Of a DNA stretch of 64,000 nucleotides, positions 53,502 through 64,000 are shown piece by piece (position 1 is the first letter of the stretch; every line of letters starts with the position of its first letter). The notes under the pieces are model-generated. The model saw only the letters and a list, made by a program, of their open reading frames with translations, did no database searches and had not been told where the DNA came from. A program made the translations under genes and the position numbers. The DNA is from Xaviernesmea oryzae (GTDB lineage: Bacteria > Pseudomonadota > Alphaproteobacteria > Rhizobiales > Rhizobiaceae). The DNA lies in the NCBI RefSeq assembly GCF_900177415.1, contig NZ_FXAF01000001.1:401621-465620 (forward strand). The letters are read 5' to 3'.

Positions 53502-54501
53502 TGTTGTTCTCAAGAACCTTAGCAAGCGTTTCGGCGATACGCAGGCTCTGGCTGATTTGGACCTCTCGATCCGAGACGGTGAGTTCGTCGTCCTTCTTGG
53601 GCCAACCGGCGCCGGCAAGACAACCACGCTGCGCCTCATCGCGGGCTTGGAGCGCCCCGACGGCGGACGCATCGAAATCGGCGGTCGCAATGTCGCGGGC
53701 GAAGCTCCGGCCGACAGGGACGTCGCCTTCGTCTTCCAGCAATATTCGCTCTATCCGCACATGACGGTCTACGACAATCTCGCCTTTCCGCTGCGAGCGC
53801 CGGTGCGCAAGCTCGCAAACGATGAGGTCGACCGCCGCGTCAGGGAAATTGCGCGCATGGTCAGGATCGACCACAAGCTGGAGAACCGTTCGACACGTCT
53901 GTCGGGTGGCGAAATGCAGCGCGTTGCGATCGGCAGGGCGCTGGTGCGCCGTCCCGCTATCTATCTTATGGACGAGCCGCTCTCTTCGCTCGACGCCAAG
54001 CTGCGTGCGGAGCTCCGTCTGGAACTGAAGCGCATCCAGAAGGAGCTCGGTTCGACCCTGCTCTACGTAACCCATGACCAGGTCGAAGCCATGACGATGG
54101 CGGATCGGATCGGCATTGTTGCTGAAGGACGGTTGCTGCAAGTCGGAACGCCCCGCGAAATCTATGGCGATCCGGCCAGTCTTCATGTCGCGGCACGCCT
54201 TGGCCAGCCGCACATCAACCTCTTGCCGACCGATCTTCTTCCCGGCGCCAATCCGCCGCCTGGAACCAAGACGATCGGGGCGCGAACCGAGCATCTCGAT
54301 ATCGTGCTCGATCAGAACGCCAATGCCCAAATAGACTGGATCGAGCACCTGGGGGACCAGAACCACCTGCACATCAGGGTACGCGACCACAAGCTGGTCA
54401 CGCTTGCCGATCCATACTTTGCGATCCGACCGGGTGATCGAATCAGCCTGACGCTACGCGATCCGCTCTATTTCGATGCCAGCGGCCAGCGCCTCGGATA
54501 A
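53494..54501 (+). CDS. ABC transporter ATP-binding protein, UgpC/MalK type (canonical)
   Basis: 335 aa. Walker A GPTGAGKTT, Q-loop FVFQQYSLYPHMTV, signature LSGGEMQRVAIGRA, Walker B IYLMDEPLSSLDAKL, H-loop YVTHDQVEAMTMADRI. C-terminal OB domain with TIGARTEHLDIVL. ATG at 53494 overlaps the preceding stop by eight bases; earlier in-frame sequence is shadow. Second half of the ATPase pair. Confidence 0.92.
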   Translation: MADVVLKNLSKRFGDTQALADLDLSIRDGEFVVLLGPTGAGKTTTLRLIAGLERPDGGRIEIGGRNVAGEAPADRDVAFVFQQYSLYPHMTVYDNLAFPLRAPVRKLANDEVDRRVREIARMVRIDHKLENRSTRLSGGEMQRVAIGRALVRRPAIYLMDEPLSSLDAKLRAELRLELKRIQKELGSTLLYVTHDQVEAMTMADRIGIVAEGRLLQVGTPREIYGDPASLHVAARLGQPHINLLPTDLLPGANPPPGTKTIGARTEHLDIVLDQNANAQIDWIEHLGDQNHLHIRVRDHKLVTLADPYFAIRPGDRISLTLRDPLYFDASGQRLG

Positions 54502-54549
54502 AAAGCAGAACGACACGGACAACAGTGGCATAAACGACGGGCTCACTCC

Positions 54550-56190
54550 ATGAAACACTTCTTCAATCGCCGGGAAACCATCGTCACCGAAGCCTTGGAT
54601 GGCCTGCTCCTGACGAGCGGCCCTTCCCGACTGGCCCGTCTGGATACCTTTCCCGAGATCAAGGTGATCCTCCGTGCGGACTGGGACAAATCCAGGGTCG
54701 CAATCATCTCCGGCGGTGGTGCGGGGCACGAGCCCTCGCATGCAGGCTTCGTCGGCAAGGGCATGCTCACAGCAGCGGTGTCCGGCGAAATCTTTGCCTC
54801 GCCCAGCGTCGATGCGGTGCTGACGGCAATCCGCGCCGTAACAGGGCCCAAGGGTGCATTGCTCATCGTCAAGAACTACACGGGCGACCGTCTGAACTTC
54901 GGCCTTGCCGCCGAGAAGGCGCGTGCCGAAGGCTTCCACGTCGAAATGGCGATTGTCGCCGACGACATCGCCATCCCCGGGATCAACCAGCCTCGCGGCG
55001 TTGCCGGTACGCTCTTCGTGCACAAGATCGCGGGCTACCACGCAGAGGCCGGCGCCGATCTCAAGACAGTCGCTGCGCAGGCGGCCGCCGCAGCAGGCGA
55101 CATCGCCTCGCTTGGCATGTCACTGTCGACCTGCAGTGTGCCGGGTCTGGTGCATGAGGATCGGCTTGGCGCCAACGAGGGAGAACTCGGTCTCGGGATC
55201 CACGGCGAGCCGGGGGTCGAGCGCATTGCCCTGCAGCCGGTTGCCGACCTTGTCGCCACCATGGCCGAGCGGCTGGCCGCCAAGCTGGATAGTTCGCACG
55301 ACCATGCGTTGCTGATCAACAACCTCGGCGCCGTACCGCCACTTGAGATGAGCGTGATAGCCAATGCCGTACTGTCGTCTCCCCTCGGCCGCTGCGTGCG
55401 GCTTGTCATCGGGCCGGCGCCGATGATGACCGCGCTTAACATGAACGGCTTCTCGCTGTCGCTGATCCGCCTGGACGCTAGCCGTGAAGCCGCGCTGACG
55501 GCTGCCGTTGGACCACATGCCTGGCCGCCCGCGATCGAGCGGCATGAGATCGCCGTCATTCCCGCCCCTCAAAGAGCTCTTGCACAGAAAGAGGCGACCC
55601 TGGCCAGCGACAACCGGCAGAACCGTCGTCTCCTGACGACAATTTGCGAGCATCTGATTTCCCTCGAAGAAGAGCTGAATCGCTTGGACAGCCGCGTCGG
55701 TGACGGCGATACCGGTTCTACGGTCGCGACGGGCGCCCGCAGCATTCTTTTGCGCATGGACACTCTGCCGCTGGAGGATCCCGCTGCCACGATGGCCTCG
55801 ATTGGCGAGATCCTGAGCACGAGCATGGGCGGCTCAAGCGGCGTGCTTCTCTCTATCTTCTTTACCGCCGCATCCAAGGCGATGGCCGAAAAGAAAGATA
55901 TCGCTGCTGCCCTGCTTGCAGGGCTTGACCGGATGACGTTCTATGGAGGGGCGGGTGTCGGCGACCGCACAATGGTCGATGCGCTCGCTCCGGCGCTTGC
56001 CGCTCTGGCATCAGGGGGTGTCGCGGCCGCGGCAAGGGCAGCAGCAGCAGGGGCAGAGTCGACAAAGGCGATGCGGAAGGCAAAGGCAGGACGGGCCTCC
56101 TATGTCGGCGAGAGGGATCTGGAAGGAGTGCCTGATCCGGGCGCCGTAGCCGTTGCAGGTGTATTCGAAATGGTGGCATCGCTGGTATGA
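54550..56190 (+). CDS. Dihydroxyacetone-type kinase, fused DhaK-DhaL
   Basis: 546 aa. DhaK domain 1 to about 325: SGGGAGHEPSHAGFVGKGML, LLIVKNYTGDRLNF, and His218 in LGLGIHGEPG, the residue that forms a hemiaminal with the ketose carbonyl. DhaL domain about 360-546: RVGDGDTGSTVATGA with the Mg-ATP Asp triad and SMGGSSGVLLSIFF. Fused DhaKL enzymes use ATP; relatives include dihydroxyacetone, D- or L-tetrulose (erythrulose) kinases. Follows the ATPase genes by 48 bases and begins the kinase part of the operon. Confidence 0.9.
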   Translation: MKHFFNRRETIVTEALDGLLLTSGPSRLARLDTFPEIKVILRADWDKSRVAIISGGGAGHEPSHAGFVGKGMLTAAVSGEIFASPSVDAVLTAIRAVTGPKGALLIVKNYTGDRLNFGLAAEKARAEGFHVEMAIVADDIAIPGINQPRGVAGTLFVHKIAGYHAEAGADLKTVAAQAAAAAGDIASLGMSLSTCSVPGLVHEDRLGANEGELGLGIHGEPGVERIALQPVADLVATMAERLAAKLDSSHDHALLINNLGAVPPLEMSVIANAVLSSPLGRCVRLVIGPAPMMTALNMNGFSLSLIRLDASREAALTAAVGPHAWPPAIERHEIAVIPAPQRALAQKEATLASDNRQNRRLLTTICEHLISLEEELNRLDSRVGDGDTGSTVATGARSILLRMDTLPLEDPAATMASIGEILSTSMGGSSGVLLSIFFTAASKAMAEKKDIAAALLAGLDRMTFYGGAGVGDRTMVDALAPALAALASGGVAAAARAAAAGAESTKAMRKAKAGRASYVGERDLEGVPDPGAVAVAGVFEMVASLV

Positions 56191-56212
56191 GCGAGCGCCG
56201 GGAGGATTTTGG

Positions 56213-56827
56213 GTGCAGGCAGAACCGGTTCTTGTCGCGGGATTGATCGAAGCTTGCCGCGCAACGATCGCGGCAAACAGCGACCATCTCTGTGGGCTCG
56301 ATCGCGCGATCGGTGACGGCGATCACGGAACGAACATGCGCCGCGGCTGCGAGGCAGTCAGTGCGGAGGAAGCCTTCGTTTCGCTGCTCCCCTTGCCGGA
56401 CGCGCTTGAGAAAATTGGGCTGACGCTCGTGATGAACATCGGCGGAGCGGCAGGCCCGCTTTACGGAACGCTGCTCATGGAGATAGGTCGCGAGCTCCGC
56501 GCACTCGACGACAAACAGGACTTCCCCTCGGCACTGAAGCAGGCGATTGACGCGGTCGCGCGTCGCGGCCGCTCACATGCCGGGGACAAGACCCTTCTCG
56601 ATGTCCTGTATCCGGTCCACGACGCACTCGCACACCGCTTACCTTTGACGGATATTGCACGTCAGGCCGCACTTTCCGCCGAGTTGACCGCTGCAATGAA
56701 GGCCATGCGGGGGCGCGCCGCCTATCTCGGAGACAGGTCAATCGGCCATGTTGATCCGGGCGCCTCAAGTTGTGCGCTCCTGACAGCCGCGATCTGCCGC
56801 TACCTTGAGGAGTACCGCCCGGTATGA
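56213..56827 (+). CDS. dhaL: Dihydroxyacetone kinase subunit DhaL
   Basis: 204 aa, GTG start with GGGAGGA six bases upstream; an earlier ATG would lie within the previous gene. Nucleotide-binding DhaL domain: LDRAIGDGDHGTNMRRGCEA (Asp ligands), NIGGAAGPLYGTLLMEIG, SHAGDKTLLDVLYPVHDAL, GRAAYLGDRSIGHVDPGASS. The GDGDHG form (His instead of Thr) is that of PTS-dependent DhaL, which keeps ADP bound as a coenzyme. Works with DhaM and the DhaK at 59603. Overlaps dhaM by four bases. Confidence 0.93.
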   Translation: MQAEPVLVAGLIEACRATIAANSDHLCGLDRAIGDGDHGTNMRRGCEAVSAEEAFVSLLPLPDALEKIGLTLVMNIGGAAGPLYGTLLMEIGRELRALDDKQDFPSALKQAIDAVARRGRSHAGDKTLLDVLYPVHDALAHRLPLTDIARQAALSAELTAAMKAMRGRAAYLGDRSIGHVDPGASSCALLTAAICRYLEEYRPV

Positions 56828-57225
56828 ATGGGAAGACGCCAAACGTTGGGATTGTAATCGTTTCCCACTCGCCGCTGATCGCGCGTGGGACTGCCGACAT
56901 GGTGCGGCAGATGGCTGGCGACAGCGTGCCGCTTGCCTGGTCCGGCGGCAACCGCCATGGCGAGCTTGGCACGGATGCCGGCGGCATTCTCAAGGCCATC
57001 GAGGAGGCCTGGTCGGAAGCGGGCGTCGCCGTCTTCGTCGACCTGGGTGGGGCTGAGACAAACAGCGAGATGGCAATCGAGATGCTCGGCCCGCCGCGAT
57101 CGAAAAAGGTATCGATCTGCAACGCCCCTGTCGTGGAAGGAGCCGTCATCGCAGCGGCCGAGGCCTCTGGTGGCGCACCGCTAAGCAGGGTGGTTGCAAC
57201 GGCAGAGGAACTGTCACCCCGATGA
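56824..57225 (+). CDS. dhaM: DhaM: PTS phosphoryl-transfer protein of dihydroxyacetone kinase (EIIA-mannose fold)
   Basis: 133 aa, a single EIIA-Man-like domain. Phospho-acceptor His15 in IVIVSHSPLIARG; WSGGNRHGELGTDAGGI is typical of DhaM. E. coli DhaM is a fusion of EIIA, HPr and EI-like parts; here those are separate successive genes. Accepts phosphate from HPr and hands it to DhaL-ADP. Overlaps both neighbours by four bases. Confidence 0.93.
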   Translation: MNGKTPNVGIVIVSHSPLIARGTADMVRQMAGDSVPLAWSGGNRHGELGTDAGGILKAIEEAWSEAGVAVFVDLGGAETNSEMAIEMLGPPRSKKVSICNAPVVEGAVIAAAEASGGAPLSRVVATAEELSPR

Positions 57226-57566
57226 GTGGCGGGTTGCGCATAGGAAGCCGGGAGGCCGAGCAGGTGCATGCCAGTTGTCAGACTGAGGTCGAGGTCAAGC
57301 ACGGCGTGGGACTGCATGCCCGGCCTTCCGTCACGTTCACGCGGCTGGCAAAATCGTTTCCTTGCTCTATAGAAGTCGCGGTCAATGGCAGCGACATCTG
57401 GCTGAACGGCAAGAGCATCATCAAGATCATGGGTGCGAGAATCCGAAAGGGTTCGGTCATCAGGATCCGCGCCGATGGAATCCTCGCCGAAGAAGCGATC
57501 CGTGCGCTGAAGGACCTCGTCGAGCGCAACTTCGACGAGGAAAAGAAGCATGGCCGCACCGCTTAG
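57222..57566 (+). CDS. HPr-family phosphocarrier protein
   Basis: 114 aa. HPr fold with active His32 in HGVGLHARPSVTFTRLA and the regulatory-Ser region NGKSIIKIMGARIRKGS. Has an N-terminal extension of about 17 residues relative to ordinary HPr. Dedicated carrier between the enzyme I and DhaM encoded on either side. Its 3' end overlaps the enzyme I start by 17 bases. Confidence 0.92.
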   Translation: MSGGLRIGSREAEQVHASCQTEVEVKHGVGLHARPSVTFTRLAKSFPCSIEVAVNGSDIWLNGKSIIKIMGARIRKGSVIRIRADGILAEEAIRALKDLVERNFDEEKKHGRTA

Positions 57567-59130
57567 ATTGAAAGCCACAAGCGCATCGCCAGGCGTTGCA
57601 ACCGGGCCTGCCTATATCGCGGAGCCGCTGGCTGCCGCCGCGTCACCGCCATCAAACCTTTCCGGACATGCCGAACTCGGCAATGCAATCAAAACAGCCA
57701 TCCGCGAACTACAGAACCTTGCGGCCGGACCAGATCTCGAGGGCATGGATATCATCGAGTTTCAGATCGAAGTCCTGCAGGATCCGACTTTGACGGAAAT
57801 GGCTGGCGCGCGGATCGACGCAGGCGAGAACGTTGCATTCGCATGGGCCGGAACGCTGGACGGCTACATCCGTGAACTGGAATGCTCGGAAGAGGAGCGA
57901 TTGCGGGCGCGCGCCGTCGACATTCTCGACATCAAGAATCGCGTCCTGTCGGTTCTCACGGGGACGTCGCTCGACGACTTTCCGGCCGGGTCCATCTATG
58001 TCGGAAGGGACATGGAACCGAGTCGCTTCCTCGCCCATGACTGGTCGGCAGGCGGCGGCATCGCCCTTTATGCCGGCAGCGCCGTCGGCCATGTCGCCCT
58101 GCTTGCCAGATCCCGGTCTGTTCCGATGGTAGTCGGCGTCGGCCAGTTCACGACGGAGGGACGCCAGCACATAGAGGTTGATGGCGATTCAGGTGTCGTC
58201 GTCCTTCAGACAGCCAGGGAGAACGCAACGCCGGCCCAGTTCGGCCATCCGGCGACAAGCACGGCACCAATAGCCGATAACGGTAGTCTGCATACGGCCG
58301 ACGGTGAGCAGGTACTGTTGTCCATCAACGTCAACGCTCCCGGTGAAGTCGATTCGATCCCTGCCGCAACAACCGCTGGCATCGGGCTGATGCGCTCGGA
58401 ATTCGCGGTGACGTCCCTCAGTGATGCCGCAAACGAGGAAAAGCAATTCGCGATCTACCGCCGGCTCCTGGATTGGGCGGATGGCCGAACGGTAACGGTC
58501 CGTATGCTGGACATCGGTGGCGACAAGCCGCTCGCCGGCCTCACCGGAGCGTCTTCCTTGCGTGGCGTCCGCCTTCTCCTCGCACGGCCGGAAATTGCGC
58601 GTGTCCAGGCCCGCGCGCTCCTGCGCGCAGGAATCTTCAGCAATCTCCGCGTCCTGCTGCCGATGGTGACTTTTCCATCCGAGATCGACGATCTGCGGCA
58701 AATCTATCGTGAAGAAGCCAGTGAGCTTACGCGCCGCGGCGTACCGCACGGCATCCCACCGATCGGAATGATGGTGGAGGTTCCGGCTGCAGCTCTCATG
58801 CTCGACCGGTTCGAAAGCGCAGACTTCTTCTCGTTCGGTACAAACGACCTTACGCAATATCTTTTCGCTTCGGCACGCGAGGATGCCGGCTTCGCTCCTC
58901 ATCAGGGCCGCACGGTGCCGGCCGTGCTGCGCCTGCTGTCGCAGGCCGTGAAGCTTGCCGGCGGCAAGCCGGTCAGCATCTGCGGCGACATGGCCAGCGA
59001 TCCATCCCGGACCGCAGATCTTCTTGCCGCGGGCATACGTCATTTTTCCGTGGCGGCAGCTCGGCTTCCCGCGATAAGATCGGCAATCGTCGGTCTGAAT
59101 GCCGATGGGACAAAGGCAGCCGGAGAATAA
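57550..59130 (+). CDS. Phosphoenolpyruvate-protein phosphotransferase (PTS enzyme I)
   Basis: 526 aa, slightly shorter than E. coli EI (575). N-terminal HPr-binding/phosphohistidine part: SASPGVATGPAYI, phospho-His181 in SAVGHVALLARSRSVPMVVG, where the usual T-S-H is V-G-H. PEP-binding barrel: GIGLMRSEFAV, VRMLDIGGDKPLAGL, GMMVEVPAAALM, SFGTNDLTQYLFASARE and catalytic Cys478 in SICGDMASD. Feeds PEP phosphate into the HPr-DhaM-DhaL chain. No sugar-specific PTS permease is nearby, so this EI serves the kinase only, as far as this window shows. Confidence 0.93.
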   Translation: MAAPLRLKATSASPGVATGPAYIAEPLAAAASPPSNLSGHAELGNAIKTAIRELQNLAAGPDLEGMDIIEFQIEVLQDPTLTEMAGARIDAGENVAFAWAGTLDGYIRELECSEEERLRARAVDILDIKNRVLSVLTGTSLDDFPAGSIYVGRDMEPSRFLAHDWSAGGGIALYAGSAVGHVALLARSRSVPMVVGVGQFTTEGRQHIEVDGDSGVVVLQTARENATPAQFGHPATSTAPIADNGSLHTADGEQVLLSINVNAPGEVDSIPAATTAGIGLMRSEFAVTSLSDAANEEKQFAIYRRLLDWADGRTVTVRMLDIGGDKPLAGLTGASSLRGVRLLLARPEIARVQARALLRAGIFSNLRVLLPMVTFPSEIDDLRQIYREEASELTRRGVPHGIPPIGMMVEVPAAALMLDRFESADFFSFGTNDLTQYLFASAREDAGFAPHQGRTVPAVLRLLSQAVKLAGGKPVSICGDMASDPSRTADLLAAGIRHFSVAAARLPAIRSAIVGLNADGTKAAGE

Positions 59131-59131
59131 G

Positions 59132-59542
59132 ATGGCGCGCGAAGACACCGAAGACGCCATTATCGCCTACAAGTCCATTCTGGCGCAAATCATCGACAAC
59201 CGGCCGTCCGGAACCCGTCAACGGCTGGCCATGGAACTGGGCAAGCACCGCAGCTTCGTTACGCAGATAACAAGCCCGACCTATGCGACGCCGCTTCCTG
59301 CGCGGCACCTCGCGACGATCTTCCGGGTATGCCATTTCAGCGGCGCCGAACAGGAGCGTTTTCTGCACGCTTACCAGGCCGCCCATCCCGGTAAGCTGCC
59401 GGAGCTTGGCACCTCGGACAAACTGCGGCACCTTTCGCTGATGGTCCCCGATTTCGGCGACGAGCGACGCAACCGGCTGCTGGAGGAAGCAATCGCTGAT
59501 CTTGTGCTGAAGATTGCTGCACTTTCCCGACCGCCGGAGTGA
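59132..59542 (+). CDS. Small HTH-like protein of the dihydroxyacetone-kinase operon
   Basis: 136 aa, not a family I can name. Starts one base after the enzyme I stop with GGAGA upstream. The middle (TRQRLAMELGKHRSFVTQIT) has the spacing of a Cro/C1-type helix-turn-helix, and the flanking PARHLATIFRVCHFSGAEQERF supports a five-helix XRE-like domain; the C-terminus is a charged helix (FGDERRNRLLEEAIADLVLK). Likely a dedicated regulator or an adaptor of the phosphorelay. Alternative: a helical protein without DNA binding. Confidence 0.7.
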   Translation: MAREDTEDAIIAYKSILAQIIDNRPSGTRQRLAMELGKHRSFVTQITSPTYATPLPARHLATIFRVCHFSGAEQERFLHAYQAAHPGKLPELGTSDKLRHLSLMVPDFGDERRNRLLEEAIADLVLKIAALSRPPE

Positions 59543-59602
59543 ACATGGGCATTGCACATGGGGCAATAGGACTGAGATGATCATCGCCTTGGGAGGGGCT
59601 TG

Positions 59603-60595
59603 ATGAAGAAATTCATGAACACGGCGGAGACCATGGTCGCTGAAAGCATGGAAGGCTTTGTGCGCGCCCATGAGAAATTCGTTGCGTTCGGCATCGACCG
59701 CAAATGCATACGCCGTCGCCACCTGGTTCCCGGAAAGGTCGCGATCATCTCGGGCGGCGGCGCGGGCCACGAGCCAATGCACATCGGCTTTGTCGGTCAC
59801 GGCATGCTCGATGCCGCCTGTATCGGGCATATTTTCACATCTCCGACGCCAAGCCAGATCCTCAGCGCGATAGAGGAAACAGACACGGGCGCCGGATGCC
59901 TGCTGGTCGTGAAGAATTATGACGGCGACGTGATGAACTTCGAAATGGCGGCAGAGATGGCGGCCGGCCGGCACAGCATTGAAATCGTTCTTGCCTGCGA
60001 CGACATCGAAACGGTGAGAGCCGGCGAGGGTCGCGGACGGCGCGGCGTTGCCGGTACTCTTATCACAGAAAGGCTGCTTGGCGCCGCAGCAGAGCAGGGT
60101 GCGCCGCTCGCCGAGCTGAAGGCCATCGGCGACAGCCTCTCGCCGCGCATTCGATCGATGGGCGTTGCTCTGACGGGTGTAGCGGTGCCGCACACGCAAC
60201 GCACAACGTTCACGCTCGGATCGAACGAGATGGAAATGGGCGTCGGCATTCACGGGGAGCCGGGGCATTCAAGAGAGCCCTTCGCCAAAGCTGACGCGAT
60301 CGTCAGACATCTGAGCGAAGCAATCGTCAACGACATCAGGCAGGCCACGGATAAAGGATTGTTACTCGTCAACGGACTTGGCGGCACGCCACCGGCCGAA
60401 CTCTATCTCGCCTACAATATTGCTCACGAGTTCATGGTCGAGCGCGGCCTGCGGATCCAGCGCTCGCTTGTCGGCACTTATGCCACGTCGCTCGACATGC
60501 AGGGCCTTTCCGTCACGCTCGCCTTCCTCAGCGATGAGGAGTTTTCTCTGTGGGATTCGCCCGTTTCAACCGCTGCATTGCGCTGGGGCTGCTAG
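59603..60595 (+). CDS. dhaK: Dihydroxyacetone kinase subunit DhaK
   Basis: 330 aa, stand-alone ketose-binding subunit. ISGGGAGHEPMHIGFVGHGM, LLVVKNYDGDVMNF, and His217 in VGIHGEPGHSREP as covalent substrate anchor. GGGAGGGG lies just before the ATG; an in-frame TTG one codon upstream is less likely. Together with DhaL (56213) and DhaM it makes a complete PEP-dependent dihydroxyacetone kinase. The DhaK domain of the fusion at 54550 is a diverged second copy. Last gene before the rRNA operon; convergent with tRNA-fMet. Confidence 0.94.
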   Translation: MKKFMNTAETMVAESMEGFVRAHEKFVAFGIDRKCIRRRHLVPGKVAIISGGGAGHEPMHIGFVGHGMLDAACIGHIFTSPTPSQILSAIEETDTGAGCLLVVKNYDGDVMNFEMAAEMAAGRHSIEIVLACDDIETVRAGEGRGRRGVAGTLITERLLGAAAEQGAPLAELKAIGDSLSPRIRSMGVALTGVAVPHTQRTTFTLGSNEMEMGVGIHGEPGHSREPFAKADAIVRHLSEAIVNDIRQATDKGLLLVNGLGGTPPAELYLAYNIAHEFMVERGLRIQRSLVGTYATSLDMQGLSVTLAFLSDEEFSLWDSPVSTAALRWGC

Positions 60596-60622
60596 ATCCT
60601 CGGCCCTGTTACCAAAGAAAAA

Positions 60623-60639
60623 GCCCGCGCGGGGCGGGC
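60623..60639. terminator. Bidirectional rho-independent terminator
   Basis: GCCCGC (60623-60628) and GCGGGC (60634-60639) form a hairpin with a 5-base loop. On the plus strand it is followed by ATTTTGTTT, ending the dha operon; on the minus strand by TTTTTCTTT, ending the rRNA/tRNA transcript. Confidence 0.8.
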
Positions 60640-60647
60640 ATTTTGTT

Positions 60648-60724
<77 letters not shown>

Positions 60725-61023
60725 TTATAAGGTTTTTGCCCTGGGCAAAATACCGGTGCGGTAAATCCGTGCGGGATTTATCGCGGCGATGTGAGTGCGA
60801 CGCACTTACATCTAGTGCCGGAGCAAGTTGCGGAGCAACTTGTCTCCTGTAAGGAGGGCACCGGCAAGATCCTGTGCGCTTCCTCGCATTTCAGTTTGTC
60901 TGCCATGTGCCCCAAAACGACAAAAGCCGCCTTTGGGGCGGCCCTTGGGATCGGCCAGGGGCCGTTGTTTTCGTGCGAGAAGATTATTTGATCCACATTT
61001 CCATGCGGCATTGCCTTTAACAG
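60725..61023 (-). other. Spacer between 5S rRNA and tRNA-fMet
   Basis: 299 bases without a gene. Contains several hairpins, for example GATGTGAGTGCG/CGCACTTACATC (60787-60811) and AAGTTGC/GCAACTT (60825-60841). Open frames here lack ribosome sites and coding character; they read through transcribed rRNA spacer. Confidence 0.6.
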
Positions 61024-61140
61024 ACCTGGCAGCGACCTACTCTCCCGCGTCTTGAGACGAAGTACCATTGGCGCAGGGGTGTTTCACGGCCGTGTTCGGA
61101 ATGGGAACGGGTGCAGCCACCCCGCAATGACCACCAGGTC
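61024..61140 (-). rRNA. rrf: 5S ribosomal RNA
   Basis: About 117 nt. Minus-strand 5' end GACCTGGTGGTCATTGCGGG pairs with the 3' end GCTGCCAGGTC (helix I). Contains the conserved CACCCGTTCCCATTCCGAAC loop. Ends are estimated to within a few bases. Confidence 0.95.
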
Positions 61141-61182
61141 GATTAAGGGCAATGTTTGTTTGAGAAGCTGGAGACTGTCAGG

Positions 61183-61270
61183 CCTTAGCCAATAGGCATT
61201 AGGCAATAGTCTTTTTTGAACACGTCCTGGAGCGGGCCGAGGCTACTGCCTACTGCCTAACTCCTACTGG
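61183..61270. repeat. Heptamer-repeat inverted arms in the 23S-5S spacer
   Basis: Left arm 61183-61210: four heptamers CCTTAGC, CAATAGG, CATTAGG, CAATAGT. Right arm 61243-61270: four heptamers CTACTGC, CTACTGC, CTAACTC, CTACTGG. The arms are imperfect inverted complements (about 19 of 23 aligned bases) around a 32-base loop, giving a long stem in the pre-rRNA, perhaps a processing signal. The same heptamer family recurs at 63976-63996 in the 23S gene. Confidence 0.7.
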
Positions 61271-61329
61271 CTGCTCATGAGCGGACGAACGCTTTGCGTT
61301 CGCCGCGAGATGAGCATGAACAATGAGAA

Positions 61330-64000
<2,671 letters not shown>

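Noticed and set aside
61183..61270. CRISPR-like array from regularly spaced repeats in the rRNA spacer
   Set aside because: Units are 7 bases, contiguous without spacers, and form inverted arms; not a CRISPR.

Overview
The window looks like a piece of a Rhizobiales (Rhizobiaceae-type) alphaproteobacterial replicon. Evidence: GC-rich coding sequence, tightly overlapping ATGA/GTGA gene joins, an rRNA operon ending 23S-5S-tRNA-fMet, a 23S gene with an apparent helix-9 intervening sequence near its 5' end, and a density of ABC uptake operons typical of soil or plant-associated rhizobia. All functional statements come from reading the sequence; no database search was possible.

Layout. (A) 1-25.3 kb: an aromatic CoA-thioester catabolic island. 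On the minus strand lie iorB (partial) and iorA (indolepyruvate ferredoxin oxidoreductase). Divergently, a peptide/opine-type ABC importer (3.06-8.2 kb, one ATPase gene frameshifted) precedes an operon (8.3-16.8 kb) for a 2-aminobenzoyl-CoA (anthraniloyl-CoA)-type monooxygenase/reductase, SDR, cupin, enoyl-CoA hydratase, acyl-CoA dehydrogenase, hotdog thioesterase, RidA-like protein and a FadB-like fusion. A second complete peptide-type ABC importer with two M20 amidohydrolases follows (17.2-25.3 kb). AT-rich palindromes shared between promoters suggest one regulon.

(B) 25.3-35.7 kb, minus strand: one ten-gene operon headed by a GntR regulator, holding a third peptide-type ABC importer, an M24/creatinase-fold protein lacking canonical metal ligands, an aspartoacylase-type deacylase, a GAF protein and a metal-dependent amidohydrolase. 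A divergent aldo/keto reductase (35.9 kb) carries a half-site of the same operator.

(C) 37.4-48.6 kb: a formamide/short amide (or urea) acquisition locus. A response regulator and an unusual hybrid histidine kinase, whose sensor is a whole NCS1-like permease plus a Cys-rich segment, are divergent from a UrtABCDE/Fmd-type ABC importer, formamidase and FmdB.

(D) 48.8-60.6 kb: a carbohydrate/polyol ABC importer with two non-identical ATPases, then a self-contained dihydroxyacetone-kinase phosphorelay: fused DhaK-DhaL, DhaL, DhaM, HPr, enzyme I, a small HTH-like protein and a second DhaK. It looks like uptake plus phosphorylation of a short ketose (dihydroxyacetone, erythrulose or similar).

(E) 60.6-64 kb, minus strand: tRNA-fMet, 5S and most of 23S rRNA, with heptamer-repeat arms in the 23S-5S spacer that resemble the repeat at the 23S intervening sequence.

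Stem-loops lie in the gap between the solute-binding gene and the next gene in four of the five ABC operons, which probably keeps binding-protein levels above permease levels.
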